DNA from: Lucifuga dentata
Lineage: Eukaryota > Chordata > Actinopteri > Ophidiiformes > Bythitidae
Direction: 5' to 3'
Length of the DNA stretch: 64,000 bases
NCBI GenBank assembly: GCA_014773175.1
Contig: VXCM01001445.1
Location: 1 to 64,000 of the forward strand
Each line of letters starts with the position of its first letter. Position 1 is the stretch's first letter. Below are positions 33,481 through 45,764 of this stretch, piece by piece. The position numbers and the translations under genes were made by a program. Below the pieces are notes generated by a model that made no database searches, was not told the origin of the DNA, and saw nothing but the letters and a program-made list of their open reading frames with translations.

Positions 33481-33949
33481 CAAAGGCACATTTAGGGGAA
33501 AAATCCTCGCAGGTTTCCTCTAAACGAAGCCCCATTATCAGCTGTCTTCTATTAGGATTAAACATGAAATATAGCGTCGCACCTACAAATGCAGGTTTGT
33601 ATGCATCATCACTGGATGCATTATATTCAGCGGCGGAGTGGAACAGCCCGTCCTCGTCTCATAAATTAGAGTCTGAGAGTCAGCGAGGGATGACAAGTCA
33701 TTTCCAAACTCATACATTTAGCATTTTTCTCCGTTTAATGTCTCATGCTCCATTCTCCTCTCTCATCTACTCGTCTGAATGGCTTTTCGTTCTCTCCTTG
33801 TTCTGTCGCTCGCCCCCACACTTCTGCTGTCCAAGTGTTACCCACTCTAGCCGACTCCACAGCGACAGTCCTCACCAGCTCTGCTATTCTCCACTCCAGT
33901 CCTCCTTAAAAATCATTCAGACCCTACTAGTCCTGCTCCTTCTCATCAG

Positions 33950-33952
<3 letters not shown>

Positions 33953-33982
<30 letters not shown>
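33953..33982. repeat. (CT)n microsatellite
   Basis: About 15 CT units. Confidence 0.9.
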
Positions 33983-33986
<4 letters not shown>

Positions 33987-34091
33987 TCACGGCTGTTGAC
34001 CTTTAGCTTGAACACTTAGCATCTAGAGTCACAGAGCACACAGTGAAGCGAGAAGGATAAGGACCTGGGAATGTGATGAGGAGACGGCATG

Positions 34092-34092
34092 C

Positions 34093-34127
<35 letters not shown>
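34092..34127. repeat. (GT)n microsatellite
   Basis: About 17 GT units. Confidence 0.9.
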
Positions 34128-34129
<2 letters not shown>

Positions 34130-34493
34130 TGAGGATCAAACGTCCTCACAGAGGTTGATTCTCCCTCATGTCAAATGTAAATACACTTTGCAATACACTA
34201 AATGAACTAGGTATAATGCTGCATTCAGGAACATTGGAACTTTGAAGCCTCAGCTCAGGATTACATCATTTGTGACCATTGTGCCTTTGAGCTAAACAAA
34301 GTGAGAGACGTTTGTTTTATTTGCTCTGCCAGCAGAAGAAAGACATGTTTGAACAATTATGAGATTTTCAGAAATAACAGGAAGATGAGGAAAAATCTTG
34401 CAAAGTGGGACTTTTGGTCTTCTTCACTCTGACCAAATGAATTCTGGGTAATTTAGTAAGAATTAAGACACCAAAAGGAAGGTAGGATTGCTA

Positions 34494-35080
34494 TTAAAGG
34501 ACCATACCACCCATTTTGCATGTTTGAGCCTAATATCTTCAATTTTCATACACGTAACGTTACTGACAATCATTTCCCAAAGCATACTACTGGAACGGTG
34601 AATTAAAAATGTTTTTCCTACCTTCCAGACCTCCATTGGTTTCAGTTCATTCTGCTATTAAAATCAACTTGTTGATACTGTAAACGTTCTTGGGATAGGT
34701 AATCCATCATCACCAACAAGACGTGTATTCAGGTTTTTTTAGAAGTTATGTAATTTTAGTGTTTAAGCTCAATAAAAAGCGTGGAGTGAATGTATGCCTC
34801 CACCGGGGAATATAGTCCCAAAAGAAGACCTGCGTTTATGGAAAAATTTAAAGGACCGTGACTTCATAAGGCTGTGTAACTATTAGCAGGAGAAACATGG
34901 ATTTTTAAGGTGGGTGTATCGCTTGAATATTTGATTTTGAAAGATTAAGAGATTTAGCAAAATATCAGGAAAGCTGAAATACAGTTTTATCCTTTGGGAA
35001 ATGATTGTCAGTAATGTTACATGTATGAAAACTGAATATATTAGGGTCAAACGTGAAAAATGGTTGGTATGGTTCTTTAA
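34494..35080 (+). mobile_element. TTAA foldback MITE, copy G (forward, complete)
   Basis: 587 bases, TTAA at 34494-34497 and 35077-35080, the longest intact copy; core forward. It lies 1.0 kb from reversed copy F, forming an inverted pair. Confidence 0.93.
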
Positions 35081-35380
35081 GCCTGCAGCGTTACAACATC
35101 AGGTTTCAAGTCAAATACGTTTTTGGTCCTGATAGAAATAGAAAAAGCACATGTATTTGTTCATGTTGGACACACAAAATACATACACTCACATAAAGAC
35201 ACACCAGGACGCAGCATGCAGACGGTTACCTGCACAGCATGTACTCTAACCTCGCTCTCACTTTATTTCCCCCATCTGTCTATCTTTCTCTCCACGTTCT
35301 GTCTTTCCTGCNATACACACACACACATACACGCACACACACATCACTGCGTGTTAGTGAGAGGCTGAGTCCAGTCATTA

Positions 35381-35818
35381 CAGCAGCAGCATTAGCAGCA
35401 GCAGTAACAGCAGCAGTAGCATTAGCAGCAGCAGCATTAGCAGCATCAGCAGCAGCATCAGCAGAGCATCAGCAGCAGTAACAGCAGCAGCATCAGTAAC
35501 AGCAGCAGCAGCAACAGTAGCAGCATCAGTAACAGCAGCAGTAGCAGCAGCATCATCATCATCAGCAGCAGCAGCAGTAACAGCAGCAGCAGCAACCACT
35601 AACAGCAGCAGTAGCAGCAGTAAAAGCAGCAGCAGCAGCAGCTAACAGCAGCAGCAGTAACAGCAGCAGTAAAAGCAGCAGCAGCAGTAAAAGCAGCAGC
35701 AGTAACAGCAGCAGCAGTAACAGCAGCAGCAGCAGCAGTAAAAGCAGCAGAAGCAGCAGCAACAGCTAACAGCAGCAGTAACAGCAGCAGCAGCAGCAGA
35801 GCAGCAGTAGCTAACAGG
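35381..35818. repeat. CAG/TAA/CAT trinucleotide-rich tract
   Basis: About 440 bases in which almost every codon-sized step is CAG, interspersed with TAA, TAG and CAT steps and occasional slips. It gives long artificial frames (poly-Leu and poly-Ala on the minus strand) with no other protein features. Confidence 0.92.
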
Positions 35819-36884
35819 CCTCAGCCTTCACACACATGAATCATTGATCAGGTGACAGTGAGATGGCTGCCAGAGGTAACAGGACGGCGCTGCCGTGAGC
35901 GGTTTCTGTACTGTACCCTCGCTGTCAGAAACCCCGCCAAGATATAGGTGCAGGATGAAGCAGGAAGTGGAGAAGAGAGCCACGGGGCATAGCGAGAGAT
36001 GGAGACAGCGCGGTTACGAGAGGAAGAGGCACTTTATGTAGACTGCAGGGTTACCGCTAACTACCGCAGAGAGAAACGAGAGAAGGTGAAGATGGCAGAA
36101 TCTATGAGCGGAAATCTGAAGACAGAGTTAGCAGGGCTGCCGGTCAAAAAAAAAAAAAAAAAAAAAGGAGCGTTACAGCTGCTGTACATTAAACAGCTAT
36201 GGTGTAAAGACGTATGGATGGCAAGTCAGAACCATTAAATTCTGTTTGTCCAGGTATCCAGATGGTTTCAGCTTCAACAATGCTGGCCTGCAGCTGGTAT
36301 AGCTGCTATTGTTGTTGTCAGGTGTGTGTGTGTGTGTGTGTGTGTGTCTCCAGATGAGATAGAGATCTAGTGATGATGAGATTTCATACTGTTGGTGAGA
36401 GACAGAGTGGAAGATTGTGAAAATTGTGTGTGTGTGTGTGTGTGTGTGTGTGCATGAAAGCTGCAGTGTGGGTTCATACTACATGCTACACGCTACACGG
36501 TGTTTGTAGCAACACTTGTTGGTTGCAGAAACACAAAGGGTGAGATTGACTGTGAATATACTGTCTTATCGATAACCATTACAGCCAAGGTAGCACTGCA
36601 GTCAGTTAAAAATGATTTATCAATACTCTTGCACGGAGGAAATGCACCCAGGCCTGATTGCCAGCATCTTTTTTTTTTCCTCTCGTACACACAGCTAACC
36701 TCCAACTATACCTCGTTTGACAAGTCACAGAGTCGGCCGGCTTTGCCTGGCAGCGACACTTTGAAGAGCATCAGTCATTCGATTTAGTGCAACGGTTTAG
36801 CATGTACAGTAAAAGCTACTGCTCATCCAACTTCTGCATGGCTGTGTCAGCCTGCAGCTAAGCCACAACTTCTGAGGGATGGGA

Positions 36885-37013
36885 GAAAGAGCGGCGGCGA
36901 GAAAGAGAGCAGAGACAGAGATAAAAGACAGACAGAAAGGGGGGGGGANGAAAGAGCGGCGGCGAGAAAGAGAGCAGAGACAGAGATAAAAGACAGACAG
37001 AAAGGGGGGGGGA
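36885..37013. repeat. 64-base purine-rich duplication around one N
   Basis: 36885-36948 repeats after N at 36949; assembly-join signature. Confidence 0.82.
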
Positions 37014-37553
37014 GTAAGGAAAGAAAGGGAGAGACAAATGGGGAAAACAAGTGTGAAGGAGAGTGAAGGAGAGCGACTTCAGAGACAATAAAACAAATCT
37101 GCGTCTGAGTCGATGTTAGAGTGGAGGCTGAGAGCCCGGGGGTCCGCCCACTCGCCCGCCTTCTCGCCTTTTCGCCCGTCGACCCTTGCTCCGTTCTGAC
37201 AGACGAGAGAGAGAAAGTGTTTTTCTTACACTCCTCCACCAGCCACTTGAAAGCTGCTAATCCTACTGTCATGACTGTTTGTGTGTGTTTACATGTGTGT
37301 GTGTGTGTGTGTGTGTATATGCGTGAGAGAGAGCGAGAGCGGCAGCCAGTCTCGCACCTTGCCCTGCAGACGGCGAGTCATCAGTCAGTACGTTTGTATG
37401 CATGTTAAAGCTGCGATTCTGCTCTGAGTAAGGCAATAAATCGATGAGTTTTTCTTCAAATGTCACGTAAACATAATCAAAATCATCAAAATCAGCAGAA
37501 ATAGACTGATGTACTCTGTCAGACCTAGTCCATGTGATTTTAATTTTATTTAC

Positions 37554-38240
37554 TTAAAGGAGCATACCGATGATTTTGCATGTTTGAGCCCAATAAATAC
37601 CCGCATACATGTTACCGACACCATTTTCTAAAATATAAAATTGTATTTTATTTTTCATGATATTTTGACAAAACTCCTAATATTTCATAATTGAACGTTA
37701 AGGTGATACACCCAAATTTAAAATCAATGTTTCAGCTGCTAATACTTGCATTCAATTATGGACGGTACCATCGTTTTTACCACCCGTTTTGCTTGTTTGA
37801 GCCTAATGTATTAAATTTTCATACATGTTACGTTACTGACAGTCATTTCCCAAAGGATAAAACCGTATTTCAGCTTTCCTGATATTTTACAAAATCTTTT
37901 AATCTTTCAAAATCAAATATTCAAGTGATACACCCACCTTAAAAATCCATGTTTCTCCTGCTAATAGTTACACAGCCTTATGAAGTCACGGTCCTTTAAA
38001 TTTTTCCATAAACGCAGGTCTTCTTTTGGGACTATATTCCCCGGTGGAGGCATACATTCACTCCACGCTTTTTATTGAGCTTAAACACTAAAATTACATA
38101 ACTTCTAAAAAAACCTGAATACACGTCTTGTTGGTGATGATGGATTACCTATCCCAAGAACGTTTACAGTATCAACAAGTTGATTTTAATAGCAGAATGA
38201 ACTGAAACCAATGGAGGTCTGGAAGGTAGGAAAAACAATT
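37554..38240 (-). mobile_element. Composite TTAA-family insertion, copy H
   Basis: 37554-37765 is a diverged left end (TTAAAGGAGCATACCGATGA). From about 37770 (ACCACCCGTTTTGCTTGTTT) a second, closer family member follows in reverse orientation and stops at GGAAGGTAGGAAAAACA without its terminus. This looks like one member inserted into another. Confidence 0.8.
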
Positions 38241-38896
38241 CTAATATTTACATACTAGAATCATATTAACAGCATTTATGTCGACATGTTTCTCTGAGTT
38301 TATGTTTTAAGTGGAGTACGGACAGAAATCTGAGTGTTTGTACAGAAACGTACTGAGAGTGACCTCACTACTCAGGAGTGGGAAGTGCTGATTGGATGGA
38401 ATGAAGGGAAAGGTGATAAAGGCGTAGCGGAGGAGGCGGCATGCTCGTCTGTGGTGAACGGCGAGATTTTCTGCTGTTTATTTACCTGTGAACTCGCCGT
38501 TGCCTGGTTAGTCACACTACCAAGTCCGGCAGATCGCAGCTGTCTGCTTCACACGTCTTCCTGCTCTTTATTTCCTATCACTCACTTTCCGTCACTGTCC
38601 TCCNTCCCCTTCTCAAAGCTGAGTCATGTTACAACAGACAGAAAGGTGTTAAGCAAGCGGGGAAATTGGCGCCATGTTAGATTCCCCTCTGGCAGCCACC
38701 ATTTACCACCACTGAGAGCAAAAATGCTCCACACAACTGCTGTTCACGGACACGCACACGCACAGACACACGCTGATCAATCTCCCCGCTTGTGTGTTTT
38801 TGTGCGTGGGTGTTTTTGTGTATTTTTGTAAGTGTCAGAGAAAGGATGAGAAAGTAAAGAGAGAGAGTGTTTGTGAGAAGGTTTGTCGATGCACAT

Positions 38897-38898
<2 letters not shown>

Positions 38899-38940
<42 letters not shown>
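38899..38940. repeat. (GT)n microsatellite
   Basis: About 20 GT units. Confidence 0.95.
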
Positions 38941-38943
<3 letters not shown>

Positions 38944-39076
38944 GAACTATTGGAACGATGCAGGTTATTTTATTGGAGAGTCTCTGACCTTCTGGAGACA
39001 TTTTACCAAAGGGCTCTCTTGCCATTCAGAGCTTCCCAACCAGAGTCCGTCTATTCATTTGAAGCTATTTTACCAG

Positions 39077-39150
39077 AGGCTTGTGTAGCATGTGTAGCTT
39101 GTGTAGCATGTGTAGCTTGTGTAGCGTGTGTAGCTTGTGTAGCGGTTAGC
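39077..39150. repeat. 9/18-bp tandem repeat (TGTGTAGC)
   Basis: Alternating GTGTAGCAT and GTGTAGCTT units, about eight 9-base units, decaying toward AGCGGTTAGCGTAGC. Confidence 0.88.
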
Positions 39151-39926
39151 GTAGCTTTAGCAAAGGCCAGCGGCTTTCTGAGAGCCGCAGCAGACCACCA
39201 AAATAGGCGGCTGAAAACAAAGAGAAACTGGATCAATCAATACAGACCCCAATGAGGCATGAAGCAGCTGGCTGAAAGAAGCTGGGGGGGGNGGGCATAC
39301 ACAGTCACACATATACACACAAACACACACACAACTCCAAACAAGACAAAGTCATTCAAGCACAAGCACACGTACACACAAACCCCAACGAGCGTGCACA
39401 GATGCAGGCGCGCACGCTGTGGATCAAAGGTGAAAACTCTTCCGCCGCCAGCCATAATTACACGAGATTAAAAACGTCCAATGAGACAAAGAGGACGCAC
39501 GCCGTGGAGCACGTACAGAGCACGAGAGCGTCGCTGCGCTCGATTGAGTCGTTGTGTGTGACGGCGTTTTTTTGTGTGTGTGAGACTGAAGCAGGTCTGT
39601 CCATTAAGAACAGGTTCCAGACGCCAGCCAGGTCCTGCTGAAGACGATCTCTGCCGCTCGGCGCTGCCGAGGAGATAATTGGTTGCCGGTTGCCCTCAGT
39701 GACAGAGCTGCACGCTGAGGATTGCCGCTGATCTTAGACAAACAGACAACCACCTATTTGAAAAGTTTCTGCTGGGAAAAGTAATGTTTCATTAAAACCG
39801 CACCGCCTCAGCACCTGGACGGCTTCATCCTGACAGCCGTCATCGCCGCGCTCAGCTGATCCTCCGATGCTCTGCCACCAGCTGCTATCAGAAACCCCTT
39901 TCTGTTTCCATCAGGCTATTATGCTG

Positions 39927-40420
39927 CGTTTGAGCTACCTCGGAAGTTGGATTTTTCCCAATCAGAAGTTTTGACTACCGAGCTCAAACTGTTCCAGCCA
40001 AATGTAAACAAAAATCATAGCTGAACACCAATAAATACTGTAAAATTAATTAAACTTCATAATAAATGCTAACTAAAGTAAAGTTAGACTACAGGACTGT
40101 TTGGTTGTGTTTTTTATATTAATCACAGTATTGAACTGTGCAGAAAAGTAATATTCTGAAATTATTTACACTTACGTATCAATAAACAGTTATTATACAC
40201 TACAGATAGTTACCATGGCGATATATTCTGACCTTTTTCTTTCAATTTCACGCAAGAAAAAATACTTTATTCGCCTGTTAGCTGATCATTCACAAAGCTC
40301 GCTTCCAGAGGCGCTGTTTTGAGTGACGTCATACTCAGAAAGTCGGGGTAGATCATTTTGGTCAGAGTTTCTCAGCTGGAGCTCCGACTTCTAATGCCGT
40401 TCAAACGCATTTTTACAAGG
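39927..40420. mobile_element. Probable MITE (CTGCGTTTGA termini)
   Basis: Left ATGCTGCGTTTGAGCTACC with CGGAAGT; the right end carries GGAGCTCCGACTTC and TTCAAACGCATTT, roughly the reverse complement. A related element lies at 43194 and a fragment near 34217. Exact ends are uncertain. Confidence 0.5.
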
Positions 40421-41696
40421 AGGAAGTCGGAAAAATCCGACTTCCTACTTCTTACTTTACTCAGCAAGTGAGGGAAATGTGGAAACGAAGAAGGAAGTTA
40501 GAGTGCACCCTATACGTTACGTCCTGGTTTCCTTAGACTGGGTCATACCAACCAAATATCTCGTTTTTCGTATTGCCTGCAGTATTTATACACACATATA
40601 ACATATATAACACATATAACACCGCACTCAGAGCTTCATCTTCCTCAGTACAATCACTTCAAGCTATGCTGCAGAATTCATGCTGGACTCTTGAACGCCA
40701 CCTCACCTGCAGCTTGTCTGGAACTTAAAAACTGAAAATATGAATGGAAATATACTTCAGTTAGATTTTAATCATGTGACCTTCAAGAGATGCAAATAAT
40801 TATAAGAAAATATTTGTTTCATTTTAAGAATTTCTTTTTCCTTTCAGTTATTTAACTTTAATTAAAGGTTATACTTTTGTTAATATTTCAAGTGAAAGGT
40901 CAAGAGGATAAACAATAAAGACTTTTTTTTTCCAGACCGTTTTGCTTTTATTTAACAAGGATGCCAGTTCAGGCAGATCTTCAGCAGATTAAAGCCAGCC
41001 TATGTGATGAGCTTTTCCTTTTTAGACTTGAACTATTCTGGGAATTTAGGCATACCTTTCCTTCTTTGTCCTTCATGCTATAATGAAAAATCAGGTCAAG
41101 GATTTCTCCACCCTGCCTTTCTGTTTAAGCATTCATTTAATTACTTTGCAGACAAAAGCAGGAGGCTTGGAAATTCATGACAATAATTTTTTAAATATAT
41201 ATTGCAGATGACTTAAAACACGTGATGGCTTTCTTAATCTCCCTCTGTAGTTACAAAGTTCATTACGCGGAATCATTTTGTTTACGGCCTTGTCTGCATG
41301 ACTTAACAACTGAATGCGATATGCGCTCAGGTTGTACTTCAGACTGAATAAACATTTAAACAGCAATATGGTTTTACAGATAATAGAACCAGTTCACTGA
41401 CATTAACGGAAATTGGGTCATTGATGACTTTACTAAACAGTTACATGTTTTATTTAACCTAAAGCAGCCTTTAGCCCATGTTTTCACCTCGTTTCGTCTT
41501 TAAATGACACCAGATGGTGGAAGGCCTGCTGCTTCCCTCTCTGCGGTTATGTGTCAACACGATGTTTCACTACAATATAATCTGTTAAATACATAATCCC
41601 CGACCCTCTGCTGTTTACAATCTAGTGACTTTCTCAACAGATTTGTAAACTTTTCAGTTGTTCTAGAAAATTTAGCAACATTTTTTGAGCAGTCGT

Positions 41697-42577
41697 CAGC
41701 AAAGGTGTGTAGTAACGCGTTCCATTTACTTAAGTAACTTTTTTGATAAAATTGTATCTTACTGAGTAGTTTTATTCCAGAATACTTTTAACTCATACTT
41801 GAGTATATTTATGAAGATAAAAATATACTTTTACTGCGTTATGTTTGGTCGCACTCTTTGCGTTACTTCTGATTTCACCATTTGAATTCAGTCACGTTCA
41901 GTTTTTCTCTCATTGTCAGACACTACACTGTCTGCTTCAGCTCCCAAGTAGCCATGCCCCCACCCTCCGTTTCCATGGTTTCACCAGAGCAGAACAGTCA
42001 TGATGGAATCAACAGCGGGAGGTTTAGAAGAGGCACATCCCTGGGCACACATTGAAACGCTGTTTTCTTTTCAGCTACATAATGCGATGCGTCTTTGTCT
42101 CGCTAAAAATGTGACATTTCAGCTTCTAAGAATCAACATGGACTTGAGGAAACGTGGCGGTAAGCTGCAACGTTAGCTACTTAACTAGCTGCTGTTGCTA
42201 ATGCTACTCAAGTTTTCCTGTTCTATTCTGAGTAAATTCATGAAGCTAACCTAGCTAACTGTCTTGAGGCCAGAATTGTCATAATTTGTTATGTGGTAAA
42301 TATCTGATTTATTACTGTCTACTGTTTCTTTATATGATATGATTTGGATTGTATTAGAAGCTACATGTGGCTACTTTGCATTTTTTTTCCTCAGACGAGC
42401 ACTTTATAGCTTGTTGATTATTCTAAAGAATAAGCTTGATCAAAGTTACTCACTACTCAAGTAATCTTTTTATAGATACTTTATTACTCAAGTCATTATT
42501 TTGGTGACTACTCTTACTTATACTTGAGTTACTATTATCATAAAGTAACAATACTTTTACGTCAGCTACTTTCCTCA
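41697..42577. mobile_element. hAT relic with a single minisatellite unit
   Basis: Same family as 17013-18708: left AAAGGTGTGTAGTAACGCG, then ACTGAGTAGTTTTATTCCAG, and right AGTTACTATTATCATAAAG. It carries one copy of the unit that is tandemly repeated at 17620-18380 (42172-42262). The right terminus is diverged. Confidence 0.8.
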
Positions 42578-43193
42578 CAAAAGGCTCTCAGCTCAACAAA
42601 CGCTGCTGGTTTTGTGGGTTCAGTCAAACAGCTAGCGATGTGTGCGTGGCCCCGCCCCTTATCCCAGAGCCCTGCTTTATTCTTCATTTCAGACTTGAAA
42701 TGCTTAACTTTATTTACCAGTCATAAAAATATCCTTTTTTTAAAATTCTATATTATTCTTCTAACATTGCTTTGACTTTGGAGGGATTTTGTGGAGGAAA
42801 TTCACACGATGGAGAAACTGACCCACTCTCCCCAGGTGGGAACCTGTGATCAATCAATGGACAAAGCGGATGGAATGCAAGAGAAAGAAGGAAATATGAC
42901 CCGAGCAGACTCAAAGAGAATGGACTAGAAAATAATACATAAAAAGTTTGCCACCANTTTTTTTTTTTTTTATTTATTTTTGCAAGGAATTATGCAGATT
43001 TTATGTTCGATTTTGTTTTCTTGGGATGTTTCTTTTGCCGTTGTATGTCTGTGTGCTGGGCTTTCTTTTAGAAAATGTTCAAAAATGCTGATTAAATAAA
43101 GAGTTTAAATAAAACAAAAAAAGAAATTGTTCTTGTATGTACTGTCTTTGTAACAACAATGAGTCCCATGCTAGGTACATTTCTACAGACTGC

Positions 43194-43521
43194 AATGCTG
43201 CATTCGACTTGCACTCGGAACTCGGAATTTCCAACCTCTGACAGGGAACTGTCAAACTCAACTTGAAATTCCTACTCGGAAAGTCAGGCAAGCTTCCTCA
43301 ACCCTGAGTTCAGTGTTATCATCATTTCAGTATGACTGCTCGCACCATAAACAGTGATTTCTCTAAGTATAAATGAAGGTTTAGATGCATTTTCTTTCAA
43401 TCATTCAGCACAGAGGTGTCCATGTTGTCTCCCTCTTTGTTTAGCTTGAATGTACGGTGGTCATAAATGATGTAATTCCGATTCACAGCTTCCCAGTTCC
43501 AAGGTACAGCAAACGCAGTGT
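43194..43521. mobile_element. Probable MITE (CTGCATTCGA termini)
   Basis: Left AATGCTGCATTCGACTTGC with CGGAACTCGGAA; right TTCCCAGTTCCAAGG and GCAAACGCAGTG form an imperfect inverted repeat. Confidence 0.55.
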
Positions 43522-43565
43522 GAAATACACACCTCCTTTATTCTCTCCATGGATTCTATCCCAGC

Positions 43566-43745
43566 GTTTACTGGGTGAGAGGCAGAGGACGACCTGATCA
43601 GGTCACCAGTCATAAACTCATCACATTCACACAAACGGACAACGTAGAGTTCAACTAATTAACAAGTCTTTGGATTGTGGGAGAAAACTGGCCTCACGCA
43701 TACACGGGAAGAACATGCAAACTCCTCAGACAGGTCCCAGACCAA
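43566..43745 (-). repeat. Decayed common fish repeat
   Basis: Contains TCTTTGGATTGTGGGAGAAA and GAACATGCAAACTCC, recalling a very widespread fish repeat usually read in the other direction (GTTTGCATGTTCTCCC). Class not assigned. Confidence 0.5.
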
Positions 43746-43986
43746 CCTGCTGCAGATTTTATTCTGCTATGTTTCATTCTGTGTAACTGATAAGGAGGAT
43801 TAACACTGGCACACATGGCTTCATTTAATTACTTTTATCTACTTTGAGCTGATAAAAGTTGGCAGCTTTGCTCGTTTCCTCGCAATTTCTATCCAAACAG
43901 CAAGACTGCTAGTTTGTGTATAAGCAGCATATATGACAGAAATGCCAATACTAGCTAGTCTAAATTAACCAGAAAAATAATAATTT

Positions 43987-44160
43987 AAATAAATAAATAA
44001 TGATCTTTATTTATATAGCACCTTTAAAAACAGAGTTTACAAAGTGCTTTGACAACTAATAAAAGAATCAATAAAACAGATCAAACAAAAAAACGAATTA
44101 AAAACAATACAGCAAAAATAATAACAATAATAATAATAATAATAAATAGTAAAATGGTAA
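43987..44160. repeat. Low-complexity region with a common repeat tail
   Basis: TGATCTTTATTTATATAGCA and ACAAAGTGCTTTGACA resemble the tail of a common vertebrate interspersed repeat, followed by an A-rich stretch and (TAA)n. Confidence 0.5.
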
Positions 44161-44934
44161 AAAAAAAAAAAAAGTTGTTTTCTTTCATTTGTTTATGTTC
44201 TGTTTATCTTTATTTTTTCCCTCTTAACCTGATAGCTTTTAAGTTTGGGAAAGTCATGTGGCATGTAGCGTTAAGTTATCATGATTAGCTGCATTTCTGC
44301 TGCACGACTTTACTATAGCCTGCTTTAGCAATATGCTAATGTGCAGGTGAGGACCGAACCATTTCTGTGTGACTGCGGGGGTATCAAGGAGGGGGTAGGG
44401 AAGACTTTATTTAATGACATGATGTATAATCTATGCATGACAACTGCCAATCAGTGCCCTCCCTTTGGCTCACATTAGCATATCGCTAAAGCAGCTTTTC
44501 CTAATGTTGTCAACTTAATGAGCTTTATTAGATTTGATAAAACAGCAGCAAATCCAGTGATTTTTCAGGCAGTTATTAGCCACTTTCCTTTGAAGAGAAT
44601 GGCCCTTGAACCTGCAGCCGTCCTGCTCGCTGAGGAGGAGCAGAGCGGCACAACTGCACATCATGCAGCCTGAAAAATGAAAGCGTCACAGTGCATGTCA
44701 GTGCTCCTGACACCGACCCATCCCCATTGTTTGCGCCTTTGTTTTTGTTGTAAATGGATCTATTTAACTCCATCCTTTATTGTTTTCAGTCCTTTAAACA
44801 TGCTATTTGGTGGCTTTGATTTTTTTTAAATATGCAAATTGTTTGTTTGCTTTTATCTTGAATGAAGATAGAAGCCTGATCTTTATACCCGCAAAAAAAT
44901 ATTCAGTGAACTGCTGCAACACAAAACAAGTGAT

Positions 44935-44935
<1 letters not shown>

Positions 44936-44994
<59 letters not shown>
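44936..44994. repeat. (GATA)n tetranucleotide repeat at a gap
   Basis: About 14 GATA units running into the gap at 44995; true length unknown. Confidence 0.95.
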
Positions 44995-45128
44995 NNNNNN
45001 NNNNNNNNNNNNNNNNNNNNNNNNNNNNNNNNNNNNNNNNNNNNNNNNNNNNNNNNNNNNNNNNNNNNNNNNNNNNNNNNNNNNNNNNNNNNNNNNNNNN
45101 NNNNNNNNNNNNNNNNNNNNNNNNNNNN
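44995..45128. other. Assembly gap (134 N)
   Basis: Unsequenced; flanked by (GATA)n and a poly-T run, both hard to assemble. Confidence 0.98.
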
Positions 45129-45764
45129 TTTTTTTTTTTTGGTTTTTTTTTTTATACACAGAAGCTCAGTCTCTTGTGTCCAAACCTGTGCGCTTGTTTG
45201 CTCTCATTTCAACGAGTGAATTAACTGTTACTTTTCTTGCATTTCTCATTTGGTTAAGTTTGGTTTAACGGGAAAAAAAATCTCACACGCATCAAAATAA
45301 ATCATCAAAAGCTGCGTGAGAATGCTCGTTCTCACATGGGAGTGAGGTAATCAGAACAGGAAGCGGTCCGTGTATCCCGGGATGGGTTTTATAACATGGA
45401 GCGACTGAATTGCCGTGTTTCTCGGCGTCATTTGGGCTACACACCAAGAACAACAACACAAGAAGAATGCATTTCAATGTATTTGCACGCTGCTTAACAT
45501 TATGTGAGGAAGATATGCTGCCTTCAGGCGGTTAAACAGTAAAATGGAACACATACTGAGCACATACAACAACCCTGTTATGATATACTACGACCTTTTC
45601 ACAGCATCTGTTAACTCGCCTTGCCCTCTTTCATTCTAAGCCCATTAACAGGTCAAGAGATCACCTTTTATTTGGTTCAGAACTCATTCAGATCGCTACA
45701 CAACCTACAGAGCTTGTTTTCGACTGGATTGAGACCACTTCCTCAAAAGGCTCTTGTTAGTTTG

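Noticed and set aside
33564..34019. 151-codon plus-strand frame
   Set aside because: Ends in a CT microsatellite and has no recognisable domain.
35378..35762. Poly-Leu and poly-Ala frames
   Set aside because: Translation of the CAG/TAA tract; no flanking coding sequence.
38334..39255. Plus-strand open frames of 165 and 153 codons
   Set aside because: They cross an N, a GT microsatellite (poly Cys-Val) and a 9-bp tandem repeat (VACVAC); no protein-like content.
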